From the NCBI GenBank assembly GCA_964465015.1, contig CAYXHP010000090.1:1-53168 (forward strand): 53,168 nt of DNA. The letters are read 5' to 3'. This DNA comes from Humimonas sp964465015 (lineage in GTDB: Bacteria; Gemmatimonadota; Gemmatimonadetes; Palauibacterales; Palauibacteraceae). The notes beneath the pieces are model-generated. The model was given only the letters and a program-made list of their open reading frames with translations. It had not been told where the DNA came from and searched no databases. Position numbers and translations under genes: made by a program. Shown in pieces: positions 34,351-43,309 of the stretch (within the stretch, counting starts at the first letter, position 1; every line of letters begins with the position of its first letter).

Positions 34351-35370
34351 GTGCAGGGCGCGATGCGGGCCAGGGCGGCGGCGGGGCCCCTCACGGCCTC
34401 GGAGGCCGAGGAGATCTTCGGCCGCATCATGAGCGGGAAGGCGGATCCCGAGGACACCGCGGGGCTCCTCCTCGCCCTGCGGGAGCGCGGCGAGACGCCG
34501 GCGGAGGTGGCCGGCGGCGTCCGGGCCCTGCGGAGGGCCATGGTGGAGGTCGTGTTGCCGTCGGACGACCTCGTGGACACCTGCGGTACCGGGGGCGGCC
34601 ACCTCACGACCTTCAACATCTCGACCGTGGCGGCGCTCGTCGCGGCCGGGGGCGGCGTCCCTGTGGCCAAGCACGGCAACCGCTCCTTCACCTCCCGCTG
34701 CGGTAGCGCCGATGTCCTCGAGGTGCTCGGCGTGGCCATCGACCTCCCCGCGGAGGCCCTTCCCGAGGTGTTCGCGGGCGCCGGCTTCTGCTTCATGTAC
34801 GCGCCCCGCTTCCACCCGGCCATGCGACACGTGGCCCCGGTGCGCCGCCGACTCGGAGTGACCACGATCATGAACCTGCTGGGGCCGCTCACGAGCCCGG
34901 CCCGGGTGCGCCGGCAGGTGGTGGGAGTCGCCGACCGCGAGCGGGTCGAGCTCATCGCGGGGGCGCTCCTCGAGCTGGGCCACGATCGGGCGCTGGTCGT
35001 ACACGGCGAGCCCGGGATGGACGAGCTCAGCCCGGTCGGGACGACGCGCGGCTTCCGGCTGGACGGCGGCCGGCTGGAGGCGTTCGAGCTGGATCCCGCC
35101 CAGCTGGGTTGGCGGGACCTGTCGCCCGAAGAGCTCCGGGGTGGGGACCCCGAGCGGAACGCCGCGGTGGCCGGTGGAGTCCTGCGCGGCGAGGTGGGCG
35201 GCGCGGCCCGGGCGGCGGTGCTCCTCAACGCCGCCGCGGCCTTCTGGGCCGGAGGCAGGACCGAGTCGATCGCGGAGGGACTGGAGGCGGCGCGGGAGTC
35301 GCTGGACGAGGGCAGGGCGCTGGACGTGCTCGAGCGGCTGCGCGCCTCGACGGGCGGTGGGGCGGCCTGA
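34351..35370 (+). CDS. trpD: Anthranilate phosphoribosyltransferase
   Basis: A ~339-residue enzyme transferring phosphoribose from PRPP to anthranilate. Motifs are LVDTCGTGGGHLTTFNIST, VAKHGNRSFTSRCGSADVLE and MNLLGPLTSPARV. Start choice among GTG 34339, GTG 34351 and ATG 34363 is open; 34351 is preferred because it supplies the N-terminal helix and has GGGGGAGG 11 nt upstream. It is separated from trpCFBA by the oppositely oriented lexA. No trpE or trpG is in the window. Confidence 0.95.
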   Translation: MQGAMRARAAAGPLTASEAEEIFGRIMSGKADPEDTAGLLLALRERGETPAEVAGGVRALRRAMVEVVLPSDDLVDTCGTGGGHLTTFNISTVAALVAAGGGVPVAKHGNRSFTSRCGSADVLEVLGVAIDLPAEALPEVFAGAGFCFMYAPRFHPAMRHVAPVRRRLGVTTIMNLLGPLTSPARVRRQVVGVADRERVELIAGALLELGHDRALVVHGEPGMDELSPVGTTRGFRLDGGRLEAFELDPAQLGWRDLSPEELRGGDPERNAAVAGGVLRGEVGGAARAAVLLNAAAAFWAGGRTESIAEGLEAARESLDEGRALDVLERLRASTGGGAA

Positions 35371-35410
35371 CCCGAGCCCGGGCCGGCCCGGCGCGCGGGC
35401 GACGGCGCCC

Positions 35411-36022
35411 TCAGTACTTCCGTATCACGCCGACGACGACGCCGCGGATCCGCACCCGGTCGGCGTCGAACATCAGCGGCTCCAGCGACGGGTTGGCGGG
35501 TTGGAGGCGGACGCGGCCGCCGGGCTCGCGGTAGAACTTCTTGACCGTGGCGCTCTCCCCGTCCACGAGCGCGATCACCATCTCGCCCTCGTGGGCCGTC
35601 TCCCGGGACTGGACGATCACGTAGTCGCCGCTCCGGATCTGCTCGTCGATCATCGAGTCGCCCCGGACCCGCAGCACGAAATGCTCTCGCCGCGATCCGG
35701 TGACCATGTCCTCGGGAACGGCGAGGGTCTCCGTGTCCTCGATCGCCTCGATCGGCTGTCCCGCGGCCACCAGCCCGAGCAGCGGGAGCTCCGTCGTGCC
35801 AGGGGCCGACGTGCGCCGCGCCAGCTCGATGGAACGGCTCTCGTTGTAGCTCTTCCGGATGTAGCCCTTGTCCTGGAGGTTGCACAGGTGCTCGTGCACC
35901 GTGGCCAGCGACCGGTAGCCGAAGTGGTCGGCGATCTCTTCGAAGCTGGGGGAGTAGCCGTTGCCGTCCAGGAACGCCTCGACGAAATCGAGGATCTCCT
36001 TCTGCCGCCTCGTGAGCGCCAT
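35411..36022 (-). CDS. lexA: SOS repressor LexA
   Basis: A 203-residue repressor. The winged-helix N-terminus (LTRRQKEILDFVEAFLDGNG) includes the recognition region YRSLATVHEHLCNL. The autocleavage bond is A87-G88 in LVAAGQP. The catalytic pair is S123 (RGDSMID) and K161 (TVKKFY). Cleavage is promoted by RecA filaments. ATG 36022 has GAAGGAA upstream. It lies on the minus strand between trpD and trpC. Its 303-bp upstream region holds direct repeats that may be its own operator. Confidence 0.97.
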   Translation of the reverse strand: MALTRRQKEILDFVEAFLDGNGYSPSFEEIADHFGYRSLATVHEHLCNLQDKGYIRKSYNESRSIELARRTSAPGTTELPLLGLVAAGQPIEAIEDTETLAVPEDMVTGSRREHFVLRVRGDSMIDEQIRSGDYVIVQSRETAHEGEMVIALVDGESATVKKFYREPGGRVRLQPANPSLEPLMFDADRVRIRGVVVGVIRKY

Positions 36023-36325
36023 GGGTTCCTTCCGCGTGTGCCGGTCTCGGGTCGCCCGCTCGCGCCCTCCGGCCCGCGCGGTCGGCACGGATACCGAAGG
36101 GAAGCCGAAGGGAAGGTACCCGAACAGGCACCGAAACGCAAGCGGTCTGCCGGCGGACCTTGCGCGCGCCGCCCGGCGGCGGGAGCGCCTGCACGACGGC
36201 GTGGGCCTTGCGCGTGGATGGCCGTCGCCACCGCTTCCATGCGATGTGGATCCGGGGTCGGTGCGATCGGCACGGGTGCGCGAGAACGGGTCCCGGAGCC
36301 TCGAATACGACGAGGGGAGACAGGC
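36023..36325. other. Divergent intergenic region between lexA and trpC
   Basis: This 303-bp region shows no gene. It holds the exact 11-bp tandem repeat at 36094-36115 and, next to it, a GAAC-N7-GAAA arrangement at 36122-36136. On the lexA strand TTCGG recurs four times with spacings of 11, 15 and 11 bp. GAGGGGAG before 36326 is the trpC Shine-Dalgarno. I see no clear promoter for either gene. Confidence 0.55.
36094..36115. repeat. Exact tandem duplication of an 11-bp unit upstream of lexA
   Basis: CCGAAGGGAAG occurs twice back to back (36094-36104 and 36105-36115), 72-93 bp before the lexA start. Together with GAAC-N7-GAAA at 36122-36136 it forms a candidate LexA operator region. The LexA motif of this lineage is not known to me, so the assignment is inference. 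Confidence 0.55.
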
Positions 36326-37159
36326 TTGCTGCTGGATGAAATCGTGGCCACGAAGGCGGAAGAGGCTTCGGCGCTCCGGCGCTGGAGGGAACACCTGGAG
36401 GACCGGGCCGACTCGGCACCGGCCCCCCGGGACCTGGAGAGCCGGCTCCGCTCCGGGGCCGGCGCGGGCACGGTGGCGCTGATCGCCGAGTTCAAGCGGC
36501 GATCACCTTCGGCGGCGGAGCTCGCCCCCGGGGCCGACCCGGGGGCGGTGGCGAAGAGCTACGAGGAGGCCGGGGCCGCGGCCGTCTCCGTCCTCACCGA
36601 TGGGCCGCATTTCGGTGGCTCGCTGAAGGACGTCGAGCAGGCGCGCGCCGCCTGTTCTCTCCCGGTTCTCCGGAAGGACTTCCTTCTCGATCCGATCCAG
36701 GTCCTCGAGGCGCGCGCCGCCGGCGCCGATGCCGTGCTGCTCATCGTAAGAATCCTGGACGACGCGCGGCTGCGCGACCTGCTCTCGGAGGTGACGGCCC
36801 GCGGCATGACCCCCCTCGTCGAAGTCCACGAGCCCGGGGAGCTCGAGCGCGCTCTGCGGGTCGACGCGCGCGTCATCGGGGTGAACGCCCGCAACCTCGA
36901 CACCCTCGAGATCGACCTGGACGGCGCCCGGGAGCTGATCTCCCGGGTGCCGAGCGACCGGATCGCCGTGGCCGAGAGCGGCGTCGCGGGCCCAGCGGAC
37001 GTGGCCGAGCTCGGTAGCGCCGGGGCCGATGCCGCGCTGGTGGGCACGTGGCTCATGCGGCAGGGGGCGGACGCCCTCGCCGAGCTCACAGGACAGCCCC
37101 GGACGCCCCGTGGTCATCGGGCCGCATCCGGCGCGACCTCCGGATCGTCCGGGTCCTGA
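36326..37159 (+). CDS. trpC: Indole-3-glycerol phosphate synthase
   Basis: A 277-residue TIM-barrel enzyme closing the indole ring of CdRP. Motifs are LIAEFKRRSPSAAEL, VLRKDFLLDPIQV, IGVNARNLDTLEIDL and IAVAESGVAG. The start is TTG 36326 with GAGGGGAG 8 nt upstream; no ATG or GTG is available before LLDEIVATKAEE. The C-terminal ~20 residues are a low-complexity tail. It is the first of four contiguous trp genes. Confidence 0.95.
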   Translation: MLLDEIVATKAEEASALRRWREHLEDRADSAPAPRDLESRLRSGAGAGTVALIAEFKRRSPSAAELAPGADPGAVAKSYEEAGAAAVSVLTDGPHFGGSLKDVEQARAACSLPVLRKDFLLDPIQVLEARAAGADAVLLIVRILDDARLRDLLSEVTARGMTPLVEVHEPGELERALRVDARVIGVNARNLDTLEIDLDGARELISRVPSDRIAVAESGVAGPADVAELGSAGADAALVGTWLMRQGADALAELTGQPRTPRGHRAASGATSGSSGS

Positions 37160-37180
37160 GGTCCGCCGGGAGGCGATTGG

Positions 37181-37975
37181 ATGAGCTGGGCACCACGGGT
37201 CAAGATCTGCGGTTTGCGCCGCCGCGAGGACGTCGCGGCCGCCGCTGCGGCCGGGGCCGACTACGTCGGCTTCGTGCTGGCCGGCGGTCCCCGTCACGTG
37301 GCGCCGCTTCGTGCCCGCCCGCTCCACGAGGATCTCGAGGGTCCGGAGGGCCGGTCCGGTCCGCTGCCGGTGGCCGTGTTCGTGGATGAGAGTCCTGCGC
37401 AGGTGCGCGCGGCGTCCGCCGCGGCGGGGGCGCGCATCGTCCAGCTGCACGGCTCCGAGCCGCCCGAGGCGTGCGAGGAGCTGCGGGAGGCCGGCCTGGC
37501 CGTGTGGAAGGCGCTGCGGCCCCGGTCCGAGGCCGAGCTGCAGTCCCTCGTGGACCGCTACGCCGGGGTCGTGGACGCCCTGCACGTCGAGGGCTGGTCG
37601 GACTCCGGCTCCGGAGGGACCGGGACCGCCTTCCCGTGGGAGTGGCTCGAGGCGGTCCGGGCGCGTGGTGCCCTTCCATCGTCCGGTCGGAGCGCGCCGC
37701 GGGAGCGCGGCGTCCCGGCGCCACTCGCCTCTGGCTACGTCGTACCCTCCGGGCCGGCGCTCATCCTGGCAGGGGGCCTGTCGCCGGCCAACGTGGCCGA
37801 GGCCGTGCGCCGTCTCCGTCCTGACGCGGTGGACGTGTCGAGCGGGGTGGAGGTGCGGCCCGGTGTGAAGGACCCGGCGCTCGTGCGGGCCTTCGTCGCG
37901 GAGGTGCGGCGCGTCGGCTGGCGCGAGTCCGCAGGGGAGAGCGGTGGCGTGACGGGGAGGGAGCCCGCGCGGTGA
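37181..37975 (+). CDS. trpF: Phosphoribosylanthranilate isomerase
   Basis: A 264-residue (beta/alpha)8 enzyme performing the Amadori rearrangement of PRA to CdRP. The general base Cys is in VKICGLRR and the general acid Asp in DAVDVSSGVE; FVDESPAQV, VQLHGSEPP and LILAGGLSPANV are typical. It is longer than usual (about 205 aa) because of a Pro/Ser/Arg-rich insert at about residues 160-190 and a C-terminal tail. ATG 37181 has GGGAGG upstream. Confidence 0.93.
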   Translation: MSWAPRVKICGLRRREDVAAAAAAGADYVGFVLAGGPRHVAPLRARPLHEDLEGPEGRSGPLPVAVFVDESPAQVRAASAAAGARIVQLHGSEPPEACEELREAGLAVWKALRPRSEAELQSLVDRYAGVVDALHVEGWSDSGSGGTGTAFPWEWLEAVRARGALPSSGRSAPRERGVPAPLASGYVVPSGPALILAGGLSPANVAEAVRRLRPDAVDVSSGVEVRPGVKDPALVRAFVAEVRRVGWRESAGESGGVTGREPAR

Positions 37976-37982
37976 GACGCGC

Positions 37983-39218
37983 GTGACCGGCCCCGCGGCG
38001 TCCGGCGGTCCGTCCGGGGGACGCTTCGGCCGTTTCGGGGGACGGTACGTCCCCGAGACCCTGATCCCCGCCCTGGAGGAGCTGGAGATCGCCTACGCGG
38101 CCGCCAGCTCCGATCCCGCCTTCGGGGACGAGCTGCGCGCTCTGCTGTCCGACTACGTGGGGAGGCCGAGCCCGGTCTACGCGGCGGAGCGCCTGGGAGA
38201 GGACCTGGGCGGCGTACGCGTGTGGCTCAAGCGCGAGGACCTGAATCACACGGGCGCCCACAAGATCAACAACACCCTGGGGCAGGCGCTGGTGGCCCGC
38301 CGCATGGGGAAGCGGCGCATCATCGCCGAGACCGGCGCCGGGCAGCATGGCGTGGCCACGGCGACCGTGTGCGCGCTGTTCGGCTTCGACTGCGTCGTCT
38401 ACATGGGGCGCGAGGACATGCGCCGGCAGGCGCTCAACGTCGAGCGCATGCGCCTGCTCGGGGCCGAGATCCGGCCGGTGGACTCGGGACGCGGCACCCT
38501 CAAGGATGCCACCAACGAGGCCATCCGGGACTGGGTCGAGAACGTCCGCGACACCCACTACATCATCGGCTCGGTCGTCGGCCCCGATCCCTATCCCCGC
38601 ATGGTGCGCGACTTCCAGCGCGTGATCGGCGACGAGGCCCGCCTCCAGCTGGGGGAGCGCGGCGTGCGACCGGCCGCGGTGTTCGCCTGCGTGGGGGGCG
38701 GCTCCAACGCGATCGGGGTGTTCACGGCCTTCCTGGAGGACAACGGGATCGAGCTCGTGGGCGTCGAGGCCGCCGGCGAGGGCCTGGAATCGGGTCGCCA
38801 CGCGGCTTCACTGGCCGCGGGCTCGCCGGGGGTCCTGCACGGCTCGCTCAGCTATCTTCTCCAGGACGAGGCGGGACAGGTGCTCCCCGCCCACTCGGTC
38901 TCCGCGGGCCTGGACTACCCCGGCGTCGGCCCCGAGCACGCCTGGCTGCGGGACTCGGGCCGGGTCCGCTACGAGTCGGCCACCGATGCCGAGGCTCTGG
39001 CCGCTTTTCGCGACCTGAGCCGACTGGAGGGGATCATCCCCGCCCTCGAGAGCGCGCACGCCCTCGCGCGTCTGCGGGCGGAGTCGGAGCGCTGGGCGGA
39101 TCGGGACGTCCTCGTCTGCCTTTCGGGCCGCGGTGACAAGGATGTGGTCGAGGTGGCACGGCTCCTCGGCGACGACGGACGGCCGGCCGATCCCGGCGAC
39201 GCGGGCGGCCGGGATTGA
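37983..39218 (+). CDS. trpB: Tryptophan synthase beta chain
   Basis: A 411-residue PLP enzyme joining indole and serine. The PLP lysine is in LNHTGAHKINNTLGQA; AETGAGQHGVATATV, CVGGGSNAIG (phosphate binding) and LSGRGDKDV are all intact. The start is GTG 37983, 8 bp after trpF. It partners with TrpA, whose gene overlaps the trpB stop. Confidence 0.97.
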   Translation: MTGPAASGGPSGGRFGRFGGRYVPETLIPALEELEIAYAAASSDPAFGDELRALLSDYVGRPSPVYAAERLGEDLGGVRVWLKREDLNHTGAHKINNTLGQALVARRMGKRRIIAETGAGQHGVATATVCALFGFDCVVYMGREDMRRQALNVERMRLLGAEIRPVDSGRGTLKDATNEAIRDWVENVRDTHYIIGSVVGPDPYPRMVRDFQRVIGDEARLQLGERGVRPAAVFACVGGGSNAIGVFTAFLEDNGIELVGVEAAGEGLESGRHAASLAAGSPGVLHGSLSYLLQDEAGQVLPAHSVSAGLDYPGVGPEHAWLRDSGRVRYESATDAEALAAFRDLSRLEGIIPALESAHALARLRAESERWADRDVLVCLSGRGDKDVVEVARLLGDDGRPADPGDAGGRD

Positions 39219-40060
39219 GCTCCGCACCGGGGAACGGGTCGGTCCCGAGGGGGGGCGCGGCGCCCGGGCGCCCCGGGGCCGGCCGCCTGGCCGCGGCGTT
39301 CGAAACCCGGCGCGCGGCGGGCGGCGCGGCCTTCATCCCCTACCTCACCCACGGCTTCCCGGCGCCGGCCGACACGCCGCGGCTCCTGGAGCGTCTGGCC
39401 GAGGCGGGCGCGGACGCGATCGAGCTGGGCGTCCCGTTCAGCGACCCGCTCGCGGACGGTCCCACCATCCAGCGGGCCAGCTGGCGCGCCCTGGAGCGGG
39501 GCGCCACCCTCGTTTCCGCTCTCGAGCTCGCCGCCGCGCGCGGCGCCGATCTCCCGCCCCTCGTCCTGTTCAGCTACCTGAACCCGATCCTCCACCTGGG
39601 GGTGGAGACGTTCTGCGCGCGCGCGGCGGCGGCGGGTGTCGCGGGCGTCCTGGTGACCGACCTCCCGGTGGGCTCGGACCCGGAGCTGGAGCGGCGCCTG
39701 GCGGGGGCCGGGCCCGACCTCATCCGGCTCGTGGCTCCCACGACGGACGAGAGTCGCATCCGGAGCATCGCCGGGCGGGCCTCCGGCTTCCTCTACTACG
39801 TGTCGCGCACCGGGGTCACCGGCGCTCGCGCGACGCTCACCGAGACCCTGGGGGACGAGGTGCGCCGCCTGCGCGAGCTCGTGGAGCTGCCCGTGGCCGT
39901 GGGCTTCGGCGTCTCGCGGCCCGATCAGGCCGCCGAGGTGGCGCGCGTGGCCGATGGCGTGGTGGTCGGCAGCGCGCTCATCGACGCCCTGGCACGAGAT
40001 GAGGAGGAGTTCCAGGAGCTGGCGGGTGCCCTCGCCGACGCCGCACACGGGGCGTTGTAG
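39215..40060 (+). CDS. trpA: Tryptophan synthase alpha chain
   Basis: A 281-residue TIM-barrel subunit cleaving indole-3-glycerol phosphate to indole. The catalytic Glu is in IELGVPFSDPLADGP and the Asp in VLVTDLPVGSD (PLP-free barrel); YYVSRTGVTGAR and VGFGVSRPDQ are typical. The start is TTG 39215, overlapping the trpB stop as TTGA. The first ~25 residues are a low-complexity extension before LAAAFETRR. Its end contains the -35 of the next gene's candidate promoter. Confidence 0.96.
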   Translation: MSSAPGNGSVPRGGAAPGRPGAGRLAAAFETRRAAGGAAFIPYLTHGFPAPADTPRLLERLAEAGADAIELGVPFSDPLADGPTIQRASWRALERGATLVSALELAAARGADLPPLVLFSYLNPILHLGVETFCARAAAAGVAGVLVTDLPVGSDPELERRLAGAGPDLIRLVAPTTDESRIRSIAGRASGFLYYVSRTGVTGARATLTETLGDEVRRLRELVELPVAVGFGVSRPDQAAEVARVADGVVVGSALIDALARDEEEFQELAGALADAAHGAL

Positions 40061-40083
40061 GGGAGGGACCCCGCCGGTAGGTT
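40055..40083 (+). promoter_or_regulatory. Candidate promoter for the VPS10/BNR gene
   Basis: TTGTAG (40055-40060, overlapping the trpA stop), a 17-bp spacer ending CCGG, then TAGGTT (40078-40083). Each box matches consensus at about three of six positions, but spacing and the CCGG before the -10 match the stronger promoters in this window. Confidence 0.4.
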
Positions 40084-40133
40084 TGCGGCGGCATCGCCTC
40101 TCCACCCTCCGAGTGCCGCAAGGAGATCCGCGC

Positions 40134-43100
40134 ATGCGCACCAGCCACGACGTCGCGATCCTGACCGCCGCCGTCCTCGCCATCCTCCCGGTCGCCGCCC
40201 GGGGCCAGCAGTCCGGACCGCAGGCGAGCCCGGCCCGCGCCCGCTTCACGGCCCGCCTCCTCTCGGAGCAGCGACTGCGCGAGATCGGCCCGACGGTGAC
40301 GGGCGGTCGAGTGGACGACGTGGAGGCCCTGCCGGGCGATCCGGCCACGATCTACGTCGGGAGCGCGACCGGCGGGCTCTGGAAGAGCGTGAACGGCGGG
40401 ACGACCTGGGACGCGCTCTTCCAGCACCAGGACGTGAGCACGATCGGGGACGTGGCGATCGCGCCCTCCAACCCGGACGTAGTATGGGTCGGCACCGGGG
40501 AGCCGAACGACCGCCAGAGCACGACGTGGGGCGATGGCGTCTACCGGTCCACCGACGGCGGCGCCACGTGGAGCCACCTGGGCCTGGAGCGCACGCGCCA
40601 GATCGGCCGCATCCGGGTGGACCCGGAGGACCCCGACGTGGCCTGGGTGGCCGCGCAGGGGAACCTGTGGAAGCCGGACTCGGCCCGCGGCGTGTACCGG
40701 ACGCGGGACGGGGGGCGGAGCTGGACCAAGGTCCTGTACGTGGACACGCTCTCGGGCGCCACGGACCTCGTGATGGACCCCTCCGACCCCTCCACGCTGT
40801 ACGCGGCCACCTACCAGCGCCTGCGGCGCACGTGGGGCTTCAACGGCGGCGGTCCCGGGAGCGGCATCTGGAAGACGACCGACGCCGGAGACCACTGGAC
40901 CGAGCTCGGCGGCGGGCTCCCGGCCGGCCCCAGGGGGCGGATCGCGCTGGCGATCTCGGCCTCCGACCCACGCATCCTGTACGCGGAGGTCGAGCACGCG
41001 GACTCGGGCGGCGTGTACCGGACCGACGACGCGGGCGCGACCTGGAAGCGCGTCAACGCGCTCGACCCGCGGCCGGCCTACTACAGCCAGATCCGCGTCG
41101 ACCCGAAGGACCCCGACCGGGTCTACGTGCTGGGCGTGGAGTTCTACGGGAGCTCGGACGGGGGGAGGACCTTCGTCGACATGCCCACGCGGCCCACCTA
41201 CGACGTGGGAGTCCACTCGGACTACCACGCACTGTGGATCGACCCGGGGGACCCCCGCCACTTCTACCTGGCGGGCGACGCGGGCCTGGTCGAGACGCAC
41301 GACCGCGGCGCCACCTACCGTCGCATCGACAACATCCCCATCGGCCAGTTCTACGCCATCGGGGCCGATGACCGCACACCGTATCGGATCTACGGGGGCA
41401 TGCAGGACGTCCACTCGTGGATGGTCCCGAGCGCGAGCCGGAACTTCATGGGCATCCGGCCCGGGCAGTGGAAGGAGATCGGGTTCGGCGACGGCACCTA
41501 CATGCAGCCGTCGCATCCCTCGGGGAAGCCGCTGACCGTGTTCGTGGGCTCGAACGACGGCGACATCCGGCGGCTGGATCCCGGGACCGGGGACCTGCTG
41601 GACGTCAACCCCCGCGCCCCCGAGGGAGAGACCTACCGGTTCGACTGGGACGCCCCGATCCTCGTGTCGGCCCACGACCCGAACGTGGTGTACCTGGGTG
41701 GCAACCGGCTGTTCATCTCGCGCGATCGCGGGGAGAGCTGGACGGCCACGCGCGATCTCACGCGGGCGATCGACCGCGACACGCTGTCCCTCATGGGCGT
41801 GCGCGGCTCCGAGCCCATGCTGTCCAAGAACGATGGCACCAACTCCTTCTCGGAGATCACCACCATCGCCGAGTCTCCCCTCTCGGGCGACGTGCTGTGG
41901 GTGGGGACGGACGACGGCGACGTCCAGGTCTCGCGCGACGGGGGGAGGAGCTGGACGGAGGTGGGCGGGAACGTGCCCGGCGTGCCGCGCACGATGTACG
42001 TGAGCCGGGTGACCGCGTCGCGAACGGGCGAGGGAGTGGCCTACGTGGCGTTCGACGGCCACCGGCGGGGCGACTTCTCGCCCCGCGTCTACCGCACGAC
42101 CGACTTCGGCCGGAGCTGGTCCTCGCTGGCCGGTGGGCTGCCGGAGAGCGCCGGCACGGTGAACGACATCGTCGAAGATCCCCGAACGCCGGACCTGCTG
42201 TTCCTGGGCGCCGAGCACGGTCTGTTCGCCTCCGGCGACGGCGGTGCGACCTGGGCGCGGATGGAGGCGGCTACCGAGCGGCACGCGCGGGGGCGGCTCC
42301 CGACCACGATCTTCGAGGACCTCCTGGTGAAGGAGCCGGAGGGCGACCTGGTGGCGGCCACGCACGGGCGCGGGATATGGATCCTGGATGACCTGTCGGG
42401 TCTCGAGGCGTGGAGCGATTCGGTCGCGCATGCGGCCGCGATCCTTCTGCCGACCCGGGGCGGCACGATCATGGAGTACTGGAAGCAGAGCTCGTATCGG
42501 GCGCAGGCCGAGTGGTTCGGTGAAAACCCGCCGTGGGGCGCCGTGCTGGCGTACCACCTGGCCCGCGCGGACTCCTCCGCGCGCCTGGAGATCGCCGACG
42601 ATTCGGGCCATGTCGTCCGCACCCTTCGCGTCCCGGGAGGCGCCGGCACGATCCAGCGCGTGGTGTGGGACCTCCGGCACGAGCCTCCCCCGCCGGGTGG
42701 TGGGTTCGGTGGCGGGTCGGAGAGCGGAGGCCCGGGCAAGGTGGTGCAGCCCGAGACCGTGCTGCCCCTGCTCCCCCACGAGCTCGGTCCGCGGGGTCCC
42801 TTCGTCTCGCCCGGGACCTACACGGCCACGCTCGTGGCCGCCGGGCACCGATCGAGCCAGCCGGTCGAGGTCCGGGCCGACCGCGCGCTCTCCCTCACCC
42901 CGGACGAGTGGCGCGCGCGGGAGGCGTGGCTCGTGGACCTCCTCCAGCTGCAGCGTCGCGCCGCCCGCGTTGCCGGGCGCGCCGACAGCCTGACGCACGA
43001 GCTCGCCGGCTCGAAGGGGACGCGAGCGGACTCGGCCCGCTCGCTGGCTCGCCGGGTGGCCCGCCTCCGGCGGGAGCTGTACGGGATCGCTCGCCACTAC

Positions 43101-43223
43101 GACCGGAGCGGCACCCAGCAGCCGTCCCTCCAGCCCCCCACCGGCACCGACCGGAAGGCCAAGGAGACGCTACGAGGGGAGCTGCAGCGCGCCGAGACCG
43201 CGCTCGGCGGGCTCGGCGGTTAG
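40134..43223 (+). CDS. Secreted VPS10/sortilin-like BNR-repeat protein
   Basis: A 1029-residue exported protein. ATG 40134 has AAGGAG 8 nt upstream and opens a Sec signal (AVLAILPVAARGQQ). The body is a beta-propeller with about ten Asp-box/BNR motifs of the S-x-D-G-G-x-T-W kind (for example STDGGATW, SRDGGRSW, TTDFGRSW, SGDGGATW). A C-terminal part resembles the region after sortilin-type propellers and ends in a charged helical segment (about residues 930-1029). The family is abundant in Gemmatimonadota- and Bacteroidota-type genomes and is often annotated as glycosyl hydrolase, but no catalytic site is visible, so binding or processing of surface material is only a guess. Confidence 0.9.
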   Translation: MRTSHDVAILTAAVLAILPVAARGQQSGPQASPARARFTARLLSEQRLREIGPTVTGGRVDDVEALPGDPATIYVGSATGGLWKSVNGGTTWDALFQHQDVSTIGDVAIAPSNPDVVWVGTGEPNDRQSTTWGDGVYRSTDGGATWSHLGLERTRQIGRIRVDPEDPDVAWVAAQGNLWKPDSARGVYRTRDGGRSWTKVLYVDTLSGATDLVMDPSDPSTLYAATYQRLRRTWGFNGGGPGSGIWKTTDAGDHWTELGGGLPAGPRGRIALAISASDPRILYAEVEHADSGGVYRTDDAGATWKRVNALDPRPAYYSQIRVDPKDPDRVYVLGVEFYGSSDGGRTFVDMPTRPTYDVGVHSDYHALWIDPGDPRHFYLAGDAGLVETHDRGATYRRIDNIPIGQFYAIGADDRTPYRIYGGMQDVHSWMVPSASRNFMGIRPGQWKEIGFGDGTYMQPSHPSGKPLTVFVGSNDGDIRRLDPGTGDLLDVNPRAPEGETYRFDWDAPILVSAHDPNVVYLGGNRLFISRDRGESWTATRDLTRAIDRDTLSLMGVRGSEPMLSKNDGTNSFSEITTIAESPLSGDVLWVGTDDGDVQVSRDGGRSWTEVGGNVPGVPRTMYVSRVTASRTGEGVAYVAFDGHRRGDFSPRVYRTTDFGRSWSSLAGGLPESAGTVNDIVEDPRTPDLLFLGAEHGLFASGDGGATWARMEAATERHARGRLPTTIFEDLLVKEPEGDLVAATHGRGIWILDDLSGLEAWSDSVAHAAAILLPTRGGTIMEYWKQSSYRAQAEWFGENPPWGAVLAYHLARADSSARLEIADDSGHVVRTLRVPGGAGTIQRVVWDLRHEPPPPGGGFGGGSESGGPGKVVQPETVLPLLPHELGPRGPFVSPGTYTATLVAAGHRSSQPVEVRADRALSLTPDEWRAREAWLVDLLQLQRRAARVAGRADSLTHELAGSKGTRADSARSLARRVARLRRELYGIARHYDRSGTQQPSLQPPTGTDRKAKETLRGELQRAETALGGLGG

Positions 43224-43244
43224 CCGCGCTCCTTCCGGTCCGGC

Positions 43245-43284
43245 GGCCGGCTCGGCTCCTCGAAGCGGGCTCCAGGAGCCGGCC
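43245..43284. terminator. Competing hairpins between convergent VPS10 and RqcH-like genes
   Basis: GGCCGGCTC (43245-43253) can pair with GAGCCGGCC (43276-43284), and inside it GGCTCCT (43254-43260) with AGGAGCC (43274-43280). The two share bases, so only one forms at a time. The site is in the 86-bp gap between two gene ends and could stop transcription from both sides. Confidence 0.5.
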
Positions 43285-43309
43285 TCGGTGCCCGGGCGGC
43301 CGGCCCGCA

